Shown piece after piece: positions 11,318 to 23,414 of a stretch of 64,000 nt of DNA; position 1 is the first letter of the stretch; the number at the start of each line of letters is the position of its first letter. Source of the DNA: Viridothelium virens. Taxonomy: Eukaryota > Ascomycota > Dothideomycetes > Trypetheliales > Trypetheliaceae. A program made the translations under genes and the position numbers. The stretch is taken from the NCBI GenBank assembly GCA_010094025.1, contig ML991778.1:186001-250000 (forward strand), given 5' to 3'. The notes under the pieces are model-generated. The model was not told the DNA's origin. It saw only the letters and a list, made by a program, of their open reading frames with translations, and did no database searches.

Positions 11318-13213
11318 TTATGAGGAATCTGAGAGCTTTGTCTTCTCTGGCTCCAAACTTGGCGGCTCAACTGCTCGATACAACAAGATGAGTGCGGAAT
11401 GAGTCTCGCCTAGCAGTCATTAGCTCTGGTAACGTATTGCCTGAGTCTCTACGTCTCTGATAACTCACCACCCCCGGACAATGTCTCAATCTTCTCCGCT
11501 TCGACCTCGCTCACTTTATCGTCATTGAACCACCACCACCGGCCATCTTCCTCCTTTCGCTTGCCAGTTGCAGGATCCTTGGCCCCCTCCTTCTTAACAT
11601 AGCTTGTGTAATGTCCACTGTCCGCGCTTGCACCCTGATGTGTAATCACGCCTCTCAGCTCATAGAGGCCTGTTTGATTACCACCAACGTCTTGTTGAAG
11701 CTTTGGATCAATGAGTGCGAGGAGCTCTTTTTTAGCCGCCAGAATCGAAGCTGCACGTTCAGCCTCAATCTGTGCATCAGTCTTGTAGTCCACATCCGCC
11801 ATCTCCGCATCGCCGTCCCTCTTTCCCGACTCCTTCATGTTCTCCGACTTCGCCTTTGCCAATGTGTTCTCACTTGCAGGCCCTTTCCCCTTAGTCTCGA
11901 CCGCAACGGCATCCTCCTGCTCCTTCTGCATCCGCTTCTGCCTCTTCTTTGCGCGCTCTACGTCCTCAACTTCTTTTCGCACATCACGCATCTTATCGCG
12001 CACTGGAACAAGGAGTTTTCTCATGTCATCGGTACAAAATTCCACCACGTCGAATTCATGCGGAAACGTGACCTTCCGGAGGATTTTGGTCTTTTTATTT
12101 ATATCTCTGCGCCAATGAAACCGCACAAAGTGCACAGGAAGGTATTTGGGGAGCCGAGCGATGCGAGAGGTCTTGGTGTACATGGCATTCCGGCCGAGAG
12201 TAGGTGAGTTCTTTTCAATCTGTTCGGCCAATGCTTCGACAACTCCATCTCTCAAGTGATTAGTCTCCTTGCTAATGTGGCAGTCGAGTTTGAAGAATGA
12301 GTCTGTTGATGTTGTAGGCTCTTCATCCTTCTCCTTTGCCTCGGGCTCATCACATTCCATGACAGCTTCAAATTTGCCAGCCAGATATTGGTCAATGAAG
12401 GATGCCTCCTGTTGTGACTGCTGTGACGACGATTCTCCTGCCGTCTCGTTCTCTTTGATCTTTAGCTTTTGCCGTAGCTGCGAGACAATCTGTGACCAAG
12501 CTTCCTCAGCGTCTTGCTGGGCAAATCCGTGGCCATCTTTGGCTCGTTGTGCAAATTGCGGGAATGCGGTGCGTAATGCATTGAGAAACATGAGCGGGGG
12601 AAAGCCCTCCTGTGTCTCCGACATCTGCTTGTAAAGATCTCGTAGCGAAGCGGTGAGATCCATCGAGGCACCAATTCCGTCCAGACCAAATGCGCTCGAA
12701 AAGGCGCCGCTGGGTCCAGGTGGACCACCGGCACTCGCCTTATATAATTTGAGCTCCTCCTGCAACTCGGGTATGGCGCGAAGTGTCTGCAAGGTCGAAT
12801 TCATGTAACACGTATTTCCCAGATTTTGCAGTCCAGCGGGCGTGGCTCCCTCCTGCTGCGCCTGTTCGGCCTCCGACATATCTTCCAGAAATCGAATCTT
12901 CTCCTTCGGTGCCTGGACAGTGCCAGTCGCGCCGGATGGGGTACCCATCATCATGAATGTGTGCCCTGGCTTTACCCCCAGCTTTCCCAGATCCGTGTCA
13001 TCTTTGAGCTGGCCGCCTTTCACCAAAATTTTCTGACGTTCTGGTTCAACGCCGGTCAAGGAGAAGAGCTGGTATTTGAAAGTCTCGCCAGTGGAAGTCG
13101 TGTCGAGTTCGACATCATGTCTCTTGCCTTGGTGCTTTACGACAACTAAGCGCGATTCTGTTAATAGACGAGTTTCGTAGAGATCTGGTATGCATACCCG
13201 GGATCGAAGACAT
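11318..13213 (-). CDS. ubp6: Proteasome-associated deubiquitinase Ubp6 (USP14)
   Basis: Removes ubiquitin chains from substrates at the 26S proteasome by cysteine-protease chemistry. Three exons close to 594 aa: 13213-13198 (16 nt), 13145-11469, 11409-11318. The start MSSIPVVVKHQGKRHDVEL opens a ubiquitin-like domain (about residues 1-75) that docks on the proteasome base. The USP domain follows: the Cys box NLGNTCYMNSTLQ places the nucleophile at about residue 118, and the His box SGHYTSYV and the WWWFNDDKVS segment lie near the end. The last exon supplies GETHSALILLYRAVEPPS, the usual end of the fold. A charged Glu/Lys-rich stretch inside the catalytic domain is normal for fungal Ubp6. It shares a 257-bp divergent promoter with ARPC4. 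Confidence 0.95.
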
Positions 13214-13470
13214 TGTCAAAAGATGTCGTAGCGCAGGTCGACCGTAGAAAAAAGGAAGAAAGAGGTAAGGTAGGAAAAAAAAGGTTCGCCTTGGTCTGGA
13301 TACAAGATACAGCGGTGACGCGACTTCGGTGGCGCCTGGTGACGGAACCTTCCAGGGGCCAAAGGTGGGATGGCCGAACCTCACCACCGCCGTCCTGCCA
13401 TACCGTTGCACCCAAACCCCGACCAGAAATTGGAGCTTAGAGTTGCCTCTCCGGGATATATGAGACAATC
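13214..13470. promoter_or_regulatory. Bidirectional promoter of ubp6 and ARPC4
   Basis: Only 257 bp separate the two divergent start codons, so both promoters must be here. It contains an A/G-rich tract around 13246-13284. No specific factor site is claimed. Confidence 0.5.
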
Positions 13471-14238
13471 ATGGTAACCTTACAAATGCCATCTTTAGTT
13501 TTCTGACCATGAGCTAATCAACCTATTCCACAGTCCCAGTCCCTCCGCCCATATCTCCAATGTGTGCGCAGTACGCTGACGGCCGCCCTTTCGCTTTCCA
13601 ACTTTGCCTCGCAAGCCTCTGAACGACACAATGTGCCCGAGATAGAAGCTGCGTCTTCTCCTGAACTACTGCTCAACCCTCTGACAGTGTCACGGAATGA
13701 GAATGAGAAGGTCCTCGTAGAACCCAGCGTGAATAGCGTGCGGGTCTCGATCAGGATCAAACAAGCGGACGAGATTGAGAATATTCTGGTCCACAAGTTC
13801 ACGCGATTTTTGACTCAGAGGGCGGAGGCATTCTTCGTGCTGAGGAGGAAGCCTGTCAAGGTATGTCAGATCTTGTTGACCTACCGCATGATTGGTCTGT
13901 ATAGGACCACGATACTGATTATGTATAGGGCTATGATATCTCATTTCTAATCACCAATTTCCACACTGAGCAGATGCTGAAACACAAGCTGGTGGATTTT
14001 ATAATCCAATTCATGGAGGAGGTGGATAAAGAGATTTCTGAGATGAAGTTATTTGTACGTTCCACGATTTCACAGGCGAGATATCAATCTAAGGTTATAC
14101 GCTTAGAGACATTGCTGACACGCGCCTTAGCTGAATGCAAGAGCTAGATTTGTGGCAGAGTCCTTTCTAACTCCGGTACGTTCGGTATGACGCCGATATT
14201 TTCTTAACGGATACTGAAATGGTCTCTAGTTCGACTGA
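13471..14238 (+). CDS. arc19: Arp2/3 complex 20-kDa subunit, ARPC4
   Basis: Core structural subunit of the Arp2/3 actin-nucleating complex; with ARPC2 it forms the clamp that holds the mother filament and the Arp subunits. Five exons close to 169 aa, the family's usual length (168-169): 13471-13473, 13534-13860, 13929-14054, 14131-14175, 14230-14238. Exon 1 is only the ATG, followed at once by GTAACC, and exon 5 is nine bases (Phe-Asp-stop). The translated ends [56 protein letters not shown] and [13 protein letters not shown] match the family closely, which is the main support for the tiny first exon. The branch point GCTAATC lies before the first acceptor. The symbol follows yeast ARC19. Confidence 0.94.
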
Positions 14239-15422
14239 GTCTGGAGCGATTCTGATGGGTGTCATGTGTAACTCAAGGGACGCACATTCATGCCGCCCAG
14301 AACTGGCGACTGGAATCGAAATGGGAAGTGTCAATCAGGAAAGAAGCTTTGGCCTTAGCCGATAGTTGAGACCGGGTTGTCGTACGTTAGCGGAATGGGC
14401 TTCCCCATTCAAGACTACATATCTACGGTGACCCATGGGTGGAAGGGGCCAAATCCCTTCCCACGAGGCAGGCGATAACACGCGCCTCAGAAAGGAACGT
14501 TAGAAGACCTACCCTAGCTAAATCTGCGCTCGTGTAGGACCAATCCTGCTGAATCAAACATGACTCGAAATTACATCTAGGCCATCCATTTGGCAGCTTC
14601 GCGATATAGTTAGAAAAGCCTCGCACATGGATCAATATATTATTGATTGATGGACGCGCGTCACCAGATCCTCTTGTCGTAGATGGGAGGGGTTCCGCTT
14701 GGTGGAATTTCTTGCAGATTGATTGAGCTGCTGTCAGTAGATTGGCGAGGCTAGAAGCTACCAAGATTTGCCCAGTGATAACCGTTATGTTGGTACATAT
14801 CCCTAGCACCGATTCTTGTTCTTGGAAATCTTGATCCCAAAACGTAGGGTGGGCAACCCTGGTCAAGCAAGATCGCACCCGGATAGTATCTTCCCGGTAA
14901 GATTCACTAACTTCAATGGACAGTGTCTCAACTCTGCACCGCGTCGTATAGGATTGAGAAATGAGTCAAAGTTTAGAAAATACATTGCTCTAGCTACCAG
15001 AGTCTGATACTATACACTAGTTACTAAGTAGGCGAGACCTGGTCTCAAAAGCGACGGAGGAGAGGACCAGCCTATCCAGCGCAGATATGAAAGGTAATCT
15101 TTATTTTGGCTTCGAAAAGAAGCTTGATGATGGACGAGGGTACACCGGAGCTACAAAAACATCAGGAGTGTAGCATCCATCAAATCTAATGGTCCCAAAA
15201 AGCAGCCTACCCACCCCGAGAGAGCTTTTTAAGATAGTCCCCGTAAGCACAAAACTCCATCCAATGCAGTGGTATAGTGCAGGAAAAAAGGGCCCACCAA
15301 TGACATCGCACATGCGCTCGCAGATAACCTCCAACCTCTAGTCCTGATCGTGAGCTTTGTGCCACGCCAGTCTGTATTTTACATCTAGTCTTCTTTGCCC
15401 GACCAGTATACGTCGTCAAAGG
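14239..15422. other. Convergent intergenic region with one possible relic
   Basis: About 1.2 kb between the 3' ends of ARPC4 (+) and the zinc-finger gene (-). A 151-codon minus-strand frame at 14423-14878 has an amphipathic middle reminiscent of the N-terminal helical domain of fungal NACHT/ankyrin proteins, but it has no downstream domain and no clear start. Nothing else is seen. Confidence 0.4.
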
Positions 15423-16547
15423 TTATTGCGCACTGACGGCGGACGGATTGCCAGAGTGGCAGCCACGCTCGTGTCTCTTCATATTACTGCGAACGCTGAA
15501 TGCCTTGCCACATCCCGCGTGTGGACATTTGAAAGGCTTTTCGCCAGTATGACTATGACTGTGGATGCGCAGACTACTTGGTCTGGAAAACGCCTTGTTG
15601 CAGGTTTGACAGATGTATCGGTCTTGCGACTGGGGAAACGTTGCCTGACTTGACGCGCTGATGTAGTGATGATGCTGCCAGGGATTCCCGGCTCCGCCGA
15701 GCGGGCCATTCACTTGGACAGGTTGCGCCGGCGGAAAATTTGATGGTAGAGGTCGTTGACCATATATCGGCGGTGCGCCATAGATGGGATGTTCCGGGGA
15801 ATAATAAGATCCGGAAGATAGAGCTCCCGGTGAAGACCCATAGGGGGAATTGGCGTACGGGGACATGGACGCCTGTGAAGGAATGGAAGGTCGCTTTGGC
15901 AGCTGCACTGCTGTCGCTGCTTGTCGTTGCTGATGCGGCTCCAGGTTGTTTAACGTTTGGCCTAGTTGATACGGCTGGCTGGAAAAGTTCGATTGGCTCG
16001 ATAGTGTCGAAGGAGACTGATTACCGTCAACAGTCGAGTCGGGTCTCATCGGTGGCGTAGGTGGCAAGGCCACTCTTGGGTTGCTCGCAATCGCAAGACC
16101 GTAAGTTTGAGCAGCTTGCTCTGGTTGACTCTCGGCCGATTCACGGCGCGACTTATTTGCTCCGGTATAACCTTGCTGTGACTGCGTTTGAGAGGCTGAG
16201 AAAGAAATCAGTAATGCTCGCGGTGAATGATGAGCTACAGGCAAGCGAGTATGCGGGTGCTTACCTGAGTCCTGGCTAGGACGATCAGTATCTGCCATGG
16301 TCAAAAGGCTAGAAATGGATGGCAGTGAAGGCTTGTTGACTTCATCTTCCGGTGGTGATGGGGGCGATTGGGCGGCGGATGAATAAGCGTAATGCGCTGG
16401 ATGAGGTTTCGAATAGGGATTAGGATGGAGAGCGGTCGCGACCTCTGCTTGAGGTTGTTGAGGACGGCTCTGGGCGTGATAATGATGATGGGGAGTGGGG
16501 TACTGGTCTTCCACGCTGCGATGGTGAGTAAGGGTCGGGGGATTCAT
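15423..16547 (-). CDS. mtfA: C2H2 zinc-finger regulator, MtfA-like (351 aa)
   Basis: Probable nuclear transcription factor. Two adjacent C2H2 fingers end the protein (about residues 288-345): CQTCNKAFSRPSSLRIHSHSH and CPHAGCGKAFSVRSNMKRH, joined by the TGEKPF linker. This pair, with the trailing ERGCH, is the signature I associate with Aspergillus MtfA, a regulator of secondary metabolism and development, related to yeast Azf1. The rest is low-complexity, rich in Pro, Gln, His and Ser. The start at 16547 (MNPPTLTHHRSVEDQ) is preferred to upstream in-frame ATGs at 16661. An in-frame, stop-free 69-nt segment (16264-16196) has a perfect GTAAGC donor, a CTGAT branch point and a CAG acceptor, so it is taken as an intron. 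The gene sits below an unusually long gene-poor upstream region. Confidence 0.85.
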   Translation of the reverse strand: MNPPTLTHHRSVEDQYPTPHHHYHAQSRPQQPQAEVATALHPNPYSKPHPAHYAYSSAAQSPPSPPEDEVNKPSLPSISSLLTMADTDRPSQDSGKHPHTRLPVAHHSPRALLISFSASQTQSQQGYTGANKSRRESAESQPEQAAQTYGLAIASNPRVALPPTPPMRPDSTVDGNQSPSTLSSQSNFSSQPYQLGQTLNNLEPHQQRQAATAVQLPKRPSIPSQASMSPYANSPYGSSPGALSSGSYYSPEHPIYGAPPIYGQRPLPSNFPPAQPVQVNGPLGGAGNPWQHHHYISASSQATFPQSQDRYICQTCNKAFSRPSSLRIHSHSHTGEKPFKCPHAGCGKAFSVRSNMKRHERGCHSGNPSAVSAQ

Positions 16548-18730
16548 TGCTCGCAAGATTGAACGCGATAGCGTCGACAGAAGTTCAAGATAAAGACGGG
16601 GCACAGGAAAAAAGCATGAGTAAAGGATGGCGGTGCCAGGGAAGGTAATGTCGAGGAGCAAGGCAGGTAGCTGGGCTGATCAATGGCCTCGTGGTGCAGG
16701 TGTTTGGTCGAGTCGAGCAGTGGTCGGGGGGATGGTGATGATAGTCAGTGATTGCGAAAAGGCCGTTACAGACAGACAGACAGGGTGGGTGGGTCTGACG
16801 AATCCCCGAGCGTGGAGAAGATGATAGGTGAACGTTTGAGGCGCGGGCCGTTATATTCTGGAAGGCATGCAAATCCACGAATCCACTTTCGACAGCTGCA
16901 GCTGTGGAGGGTACCCGAGCGCCCCAGCCCGTAAAGTCGTACGATGGCAGGCAAGTTTTCACCCAGGGCCGGGTCCCATTTGGGAGCGAGGTGGAGGGGC
17001 TATCGCAGGGATCCAGATCCGCAAATCCTCCCCTGCCTGTCATCGATATTGCGCCGGTTATGGCCCTTCTTTGGGGAATGAGGCGCGCAGAGAGGCCTGG
17101 CGACACCCAGCACCCCCAGCACCCCCAGCGTCCCCTTCAGTCACGACCATCGGGCGCTGGAGATCGGCAGGGAGGCTCGCACCGAACGGCTCTAGGGCCA
17201 ACTTCCTGGATAAATTCCTCGGCTACAGCACTGCGTAGGTACAGTACCAGAACCCGCCGTCAGGTCACAGCGTGGATCCGGGTCCGGGACCTCATCCTGG
17301 AGCTCGTGAGTGTTGCGAGCATGGCAGGAGGGGCAGACCTGATCATGCTCAGGGCCTGAGAGGGGGGGTCCAGCGATAGATCTGGTGGCGCCGGGCCAAA
17401 TCGATCGCCGGGCAGAAGATGGTGCGTTGGTGCCTTCCTGGGCCTGGACAAATATCCGGCGCGCGGTCACAACAATGAGCTAAGCTCACCTATCCTGCGA
17501 GCAGTGCATGAGGCTGAGAGGGCTTGGTGGGCTTGGTGGGCTTGAGGGGCTTGAGGGGCTTGATAGTGGGCATAGCGAAGCGCACTTCGTTGGACAGAGG
17601 GGGCAAGCTAAGTGACGTTTGGATGGAAGGACGTTGGCAAATGGTTTAGCTGGAGCACATGGGGATCAGCACGCCGCAACATGACGGCAACGGCGCCCGA
17701 AGCCATGAGCCAGGACACGGCGGCCCGCCATTGGCTGCCAGCTCTGCCATGCTCGTCTCGAAATTGAGACGGCCTGACGGGGCCTCGAGAGTGAGCGACT
17801 GGTTGCGTGATCGTGACCGCGAAACTGGCGTTCACCACATCGCCGCCGCGCATCTCCCGTCATCCTGCAAGCAGCACGGCAGGGGCCGTCACAGCATCCC
17901 AATGGCTGCTGCATGCTGCGCCTAGGCAGCAGCCAGCATCGGAGTCCAGCTTGCAATTACCCAAGAGCAAGGACCAGATGTTTACCGCAAACAATTGCAG
18001 AGCACTTGCTTTCAATAGAGTCTGGTCTCCGGAAAGCGCCACCTGCTGTAACGCTGGTCCCGGCTTTGGGGATACTTAGTACCGTGCTCCGTAAGGAGGC
18101 ACTTCGAAGCCGACGACTCGTACGATCAGGGGGAGCTTGCTCGACTATGCTTGAGGGCGGGATGGAGCAACGGCATTGAAGGTTTGATGGTTTCATGGGA
18201 AATATTGATGTGCAGGCATGAGGCAAGCGCGGAAAGGAGCAAATTTTGAAGTCACCTCGGTGCCTCGACTAGATACATACACCTCCAGGAGCGCCGAAAG
18301 ACGCTTCTCTCAACCCCCGGCTGTGGATCATCGAAGCCGTCGTGCCGGAGAAGATCAGCAGCATCCATGCACCCATGAACGACTACTGCAGCTATGAACC
18401 TAGCCAGCCAGGGGAGCCATGCACATCCCACCGCTCCGCCGGCGGTCAGACATGGCAGCGTGCGCTCCGCCCCCCGGCGGACGCTTTGGTGCGAGCACGC
18501 CCTCTCGCCCTTTTTTTTTCTGGCAAGGGCTAGGTGGGCTCTGTCCTGGGTTACGTATGCATCTCGCGACAGGCCTGATCGTTGCTACGCCACGCGAGCT
18601 GAAGCAAGACGCCAAGCGCTGCGTCTTTGTGCCAGACCAGGTCCTCATTCGTGGAACGCCCCAGTAATTACCAGATTTTGGAGTTTTACTGCTGGGACGT
18701 ATACATGACATGCTAGGTCAGGTATCTTAG
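16548..18730. other. GC-rich upstream region of the mtfA-like gene
   Basis: Probably leader and promoter of the zinc-finger gene. It is GC-rich and holds small tandem repeats: an ACCCCCAGC-type repeat at about 17105-17130 and a GGCTTGGTGG/GCTTGAGGGG repeat at about 17520-17562. Short frames on both strands overlap each other and show no domain. Confidence 0.45.
17520..17562. repeat. 10-bp minisatellite
   Basis: About four units of GGCTTGGTGG drifting into GCTTGAGGGG. It lies roughly 1 kb upstream of the mtfA-like start codon. Confidence 0.7.
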
Positions 18731-21522
18731 TCACCTATCCCGCAAATCCACGCATACCCATGAGATGTCGCCTTCACGTAGCCCTCGTGAGACGATGCAT
18801 AGTTCCTCTTCTTCTGGCTGCGACATTGAGGCTTTGTCACCGTCTCAGACCTTGACCGCCCGAAACAGTACGAAACATTGGCGGGAGTCGTGGGCGAGAC
18901 GAACAGAACGAATGCAAGGACAGGGACTAGGATGGTAATAGGCGACCGTTCAGTGGCAGCAAGATCAGCGCAGATCCTGGCGTCGCTTCGCGTTGTCAAC
19001 TGGCATCATCTCCTGACATCCTGGCCGTGATCTCCCCGCGCATGATGTACCTTATGCCAGCATGTCTCCAACAGCCGGGCCCTGTGTCACCATGTGCCAT
19101 GCGATCGAAGTCCTACCACCTACATGCGAGCCCAGCAATGGCCACCAGCAGCAAGGCAGAGGGACCGGAATTGCACATGGCATGGATGTAACCTGCGTCT
19201 TGGTGTTAAATTGTTTATTCTTTATCAATGCTCCGTAATGTTGGCGCACTTCCAGATCGGTCGGTTCCTCCTTCCAACTGAATCGGCTGCAAAATCCCTG
19301 CGTGATCTCCCCCGGCGCTAGCCAGACACTTTACTGACTTCGGAGCGGTGCGTTCCGACAGCTTGGCTCACTGAAATGAAAAAGCCCGATGGCCGCCACA
19401 GAAGTATGCCGCCAGAGCCCACGCTGTCGAGGTCGAGACTGTCAGAGACATAAGCCCATGTCCATGCACCCGCATTTCGATTCATTGCAAGATTGAGCGC
19501 AGCGCCAGAGGAGCACGTTTACTCGCAGAAGGAGCCAGCAAATGCAACCCCTTCTAGCCGAGGACTCTGTCCTTCCCGTCGATCATTTCAATCCTTGTTA
19601 CTGCTTAGGGCTAAGTATCCATCAAGAAGCACTTCAAGCCGAACAATGCCCACCGACTCGAATAGGTGGTGTCGATCTTTGCGTATCTTCTTAGTCCCCG
19701 AGCTGGCCGCTTGCAAGTTATGGACGGTGCTTTATCAGACGCACGACAACAATGATTCCCTGGTTGTTCTTGTTCTCGTACTGACTCGAGGCAAGGCCGT
19801 GATCTAGGGCGAATCTTCATTTCCGGTTCTATACCGCTCAGATTGCCTGCCGCCAGCTTCACCTCGGGAAAGGCTGCCCACCCTGCCCAGGGAGGCAGCT
19901 GCTATGCACAATATCGAATGGAGGTCCCTAGCGATGGTTTACCAAAGTTCCAGAAGTCTCCCCCAGGTCTCAGACGTCCTCAATTCGGAAGCAGAAGGCG
20001 TAATTTTGAGCCGTTGGAAAGACTTGGGGCCTGATGCAAAGGCCCGCACTGACCATGCAGTTTTCTGCAAGACCTCGCGTCCGATCACTTCGCACAAAAA
20101 CATGGACATAAGGTTTAAGAGATCTAGCTGCAATAAAGTCAGCTGCTGGGTGGACACTATCCGAGTCCCGCACTATGATTTTTCTTGCCTGCTCCCTGAG
20201 TAGGGCAGGAAATTTATTGTTGCATGCCACAAATAGCACAATTAGGTAACTAATGCTTCATGCATGACATGATTTCTACGAGCAGGAGATACCGTGGCAT
20301 ACTGGATAGGATTTCCTCGTGGACTGGCAGGTGGAAATTGCTGAGATTGGCACCCGACAGAACTGACTGGTTGAAGATGGGGAGTAAGTGCCCAGTTAGG
20401 ACTCGGGATTAATAGTATCCCTGTCTTATTAGGCCTGAATGGCAGGGTACGGCTACGAAACGCGCGGTCTCCAAGCAAGATGCATGCACCTGCTTCACGA
20501 ACACCACTAGAACTATTACTTCCAACACACCAGCCTTTCCAAAAAGCGCCGTCCAACATGGAGGTCATTGGATATGGAAGACAATTTTCACGACTGATTG
20601 TGACCTGCTGCGCCATTATTGCCAGCTTGTCACGAACCATCTTTCCCTTCTATGTCATCCGGAGAAAAAAACCTTCTATACATGTCCAATATTTTTATTT
20701 GGTAGGTCGTTCAGCTTTATTGGCAAAGCTGTACGCGCGGCTACTAAGCCATCCGAATCAAGAGCTCTGGGGAGGATTTGGCGCAATTTGCCTATATTGC
20801 GGAAGACGTCATGACAGCTTCCTTCCATCGCAGGGGTCTTGGGCCACCCTCGTAAAATTCTACCTGGAAGATATCGCTCGAGAATCGCCGGTAGACACAA
20901 AATGCACTTCTGGCTACTGATACGGAATGTGGAGTACAATTGATTTGGTTCTGAAGCTTATTGAGGATCTATCAAAGGCGGTTTCTTTGGTAACCTCCTT
21001 CCTCCTGCAGTTAAGCCGTCATCTGCCCAGCTGAAATGCTGTACCTCACTTGTGCATTCCTATGGAACCTTGTGTAAAGCCTGCATGGCTCCTTTCCGGT
21101 TACACACCGTTGGTTGGCCACGGAATGGCATTAAGTGCATGAGCGGAACCGTGATCCTACTTTTCGGCCTGCCCATAACCGCAACATCATTGGTACTAGC
21201 GATAATCGCCACCTCGCAAAACCTGTCCATTGGCAGCATTGGATTCATGGCATCATGATCGCCCGGATCGGACAGCGCGCTGGTCCAACTTTGCGTAAGA
21301 TACTTCAGGTCTGGCCACTGTTTGCTTGGAAATTGACAATGCATGCACACCCGTCCATGAGACCGGTATCGACTTACGCAGAGGACTCTTCCTTCTCTGG
21401 CTATGTCGCACCGAAAAGGAGTAAGTGAGCCTAGTAATTAGGGAGAGACGGCACCCGCGTCGGTTCTCTCACTTACACTCGCCGTCCCATACGAGCACAG
21501 AAGCGACAATGCTACCTGTCTG

Positions 21523-21532
21523 TACGGAGTAC
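21523..21532. repeat. Dispersed decamer TACGGAGTAC, copy 2
   Basis: Second exact copy of the decamer, in gene-poor DNA. Confidence 0.6.
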
Positions 21533-21954
21533 GGGCATCCGTCATGAGACCGGCCGGCCTCGGTTGCTTCCACCATAACGGTGTTCTCCACCTCATCAAC
21601 GGCTTTTTTGAAACGGTTAGCGGGTCCGGTCAGGGACGGCTGGTTTCGCCAATTGATCTAATCCTTGTTCAATTCTCTCCCACCGCTTCCGTCCTGTCAA
21701 GTGACGATCCTCGAGTTGCCGGCCCGTTGTTCTGCGAAGGTCACTTTTTGGTTGGTGCGGTCGCCCAATTGAGAAATGCTCATATAATTCTGAAAGAGAC
21801 CATTTTCAAAAAAGAACTGGCCAATAAACACAGCTCCTCGAAGCTACCTTATGTAATAGGGGCAGTCTTCTAGTATCTCGAATTTTCAAAGTCTTGAAAC
21901 TCCAAGAACCCTGTTCCTTCTATCAGTCCTATGCAAAGCCAAGACTCGACATAT

Positions 21955-22003
21955 CCTTTTCTTTATTTTTTTTCTTTTATTTTTTTCCTTTTTTTTTTTT
22001 TTG
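21955..22003. repeat. Polypyrimidine (T-rich) tract
   Basis: About 49 bases, nearly all T with scattered C and A, ending in a run of 15 or more T followed by five G. No target-site duplication or SINE/LINE body is apparent beside it. Confidence 0.7.
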
Positions 22004-22815
22004 GGGGATCTCAAAAAGGTTCAAGAAGGTTAACAGGGTCACAACAAGGATTAGAAGTATATGTACTGCGAGGGCCAGTGCCAGTTTCTTCCCTGAACCG
22101 ACTCGGGATTCGATCACTGATGTACTGGTGGGGATGAGCACGGCAATCGTAGCACTGACCCCTAGGCAGCTTTGCCCAATGCGGCACATGCCCATTACTG
22201 CGATACTGCGGACTTTGACCCTGGTCAACTCTTTTTCCGATCTACCCATAGTCCCGGGTAAAATGATCCGCTTGCATCTTCTAGCGCTGACCTTCATCAT
22301 AATCCCTGGTGCAGCTCGCCCTGGCTGCATCCTCTTCGCATGGAGCCGAGCTTAATGCCAATAACCCATTGCTTTTACAGCAGTTGATCGTCGATGCTAA
22401 GCAGCTGTCAAAGGGCCCTGAATCGATTGCCATGACATAGTCTGTCCAAAGCTTTAACGGGCATACATATCTAGTCCCAAAACCATTCGACCTTGGTCTT
22501 CTGCTGCAGCAGACATAGTTCATGTTTATAGCGCTTGGCCGCGTAATAGGTTCGATTTAACCAAATTCTCCGAAACACTATCCATCTCAAATACATGAAA
22601 AAGGCGCTGACGCTCAGATCTCCAGTTCGCTTGACGACAAACATGCACGTCTGGGACGCCAGTAAGGTTTGGCCCTCGCTTAAAGATGCTTCAAATCCTT
22701 CTTGGATTCAATTCGCCACCAGACCCTGCTCAAGGAGGATTCACGACAGCGATGTCTTGTCTGATGTACGTGAGCCACGGCGCTCTCGCTGCGATCTTCT
22801 GCAAGCATTTTGACT

Positions 22816-22841
22816 TGCCGGGGATGCCGGGGATGCCGGGA
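22816..22841. repeat. Short 9-bp tandem repeat
   Basis: Two to three units of CCGGGGATG, the last one degenerate. Confidence 0.6.
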
Positions 22842-23414
22842 AGGCAGGCACCGCAGGGATAAGGTGGATGGACCGCTTTGTCAAGGGAAAAAATTCTCCG
22901 ATATCGACATGGCCCTCTCCTTGCTGGTGGTTTGAAGGCCTGCTCTGTCGTCTGGTTAGCACGTATCATTACCTTTTTTGCAAAGTTTGAGTTTGTTATG
23001 CTTTTTCGTTGATACGCGTAAAGCACCCAGTGGTAATGCCCACGACACTAGCTGCCACGCAGCAGGCGTGGGATGATGATCTTCCGCCGGTGAAAGAGGC
23101 AATCGAATGGTGGAATCTTCCGCGTGCTCGTTTCATCGTCATCCTATGCCGACCTTTCCACTTGCATCAAACACGTGGACGCAGATCGTCGCAGCGAATT
23201 GACAGCAGTCGGTGGAGCACGTCGTCATCTCGACATCGCTACACACCATACAGACCATGAATTGTTACAGTACCTCAGTACATGTTTCACTAACATCTCC
23301 AGCCTTGGCTCCACCACCAGTTGTGCATGGTGATGTCGAATTCCAAATTGTTTTTCAGATGAAGAGGGGCCGTACCTTCAAAACATGCTTTATTTATGTG
23401 ACTGATTTGAAAAT

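Larger units (their letters stand above)
18731..23414. other. Long gene-poor stretch
   Basis: About 4.7 kb without a supportable gene. The longest frames (20480-20920 and 21544-21873 on plus, 20242-20640 on minus) overlap opposite-strand frames and resemble nothing recognised. It holds a polypyrimidine tract (about 21955-22003), one exact dispersed decamer (21523-21532), and a short GGGGATGCC repeat near 22816-22841. It could contain a non-coding RNA or decayed repeats too old to recognise by eye. Confidence 0.4.

Noticed and set aside
20480-20920. 146-codon plus-strand frame in the gene-poor zone
   Set aside because: An opposite-strand frame (20242-20640) overlaps it; neither has splice support, domain, or protein-like conservation I can recognise.
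21955-22003. Poly(A)/poly(T) end of a SINE or LINE
   Set aside because: No body with internal promoter or reverse-transcriptase text, and no flanking direct repeat was found.
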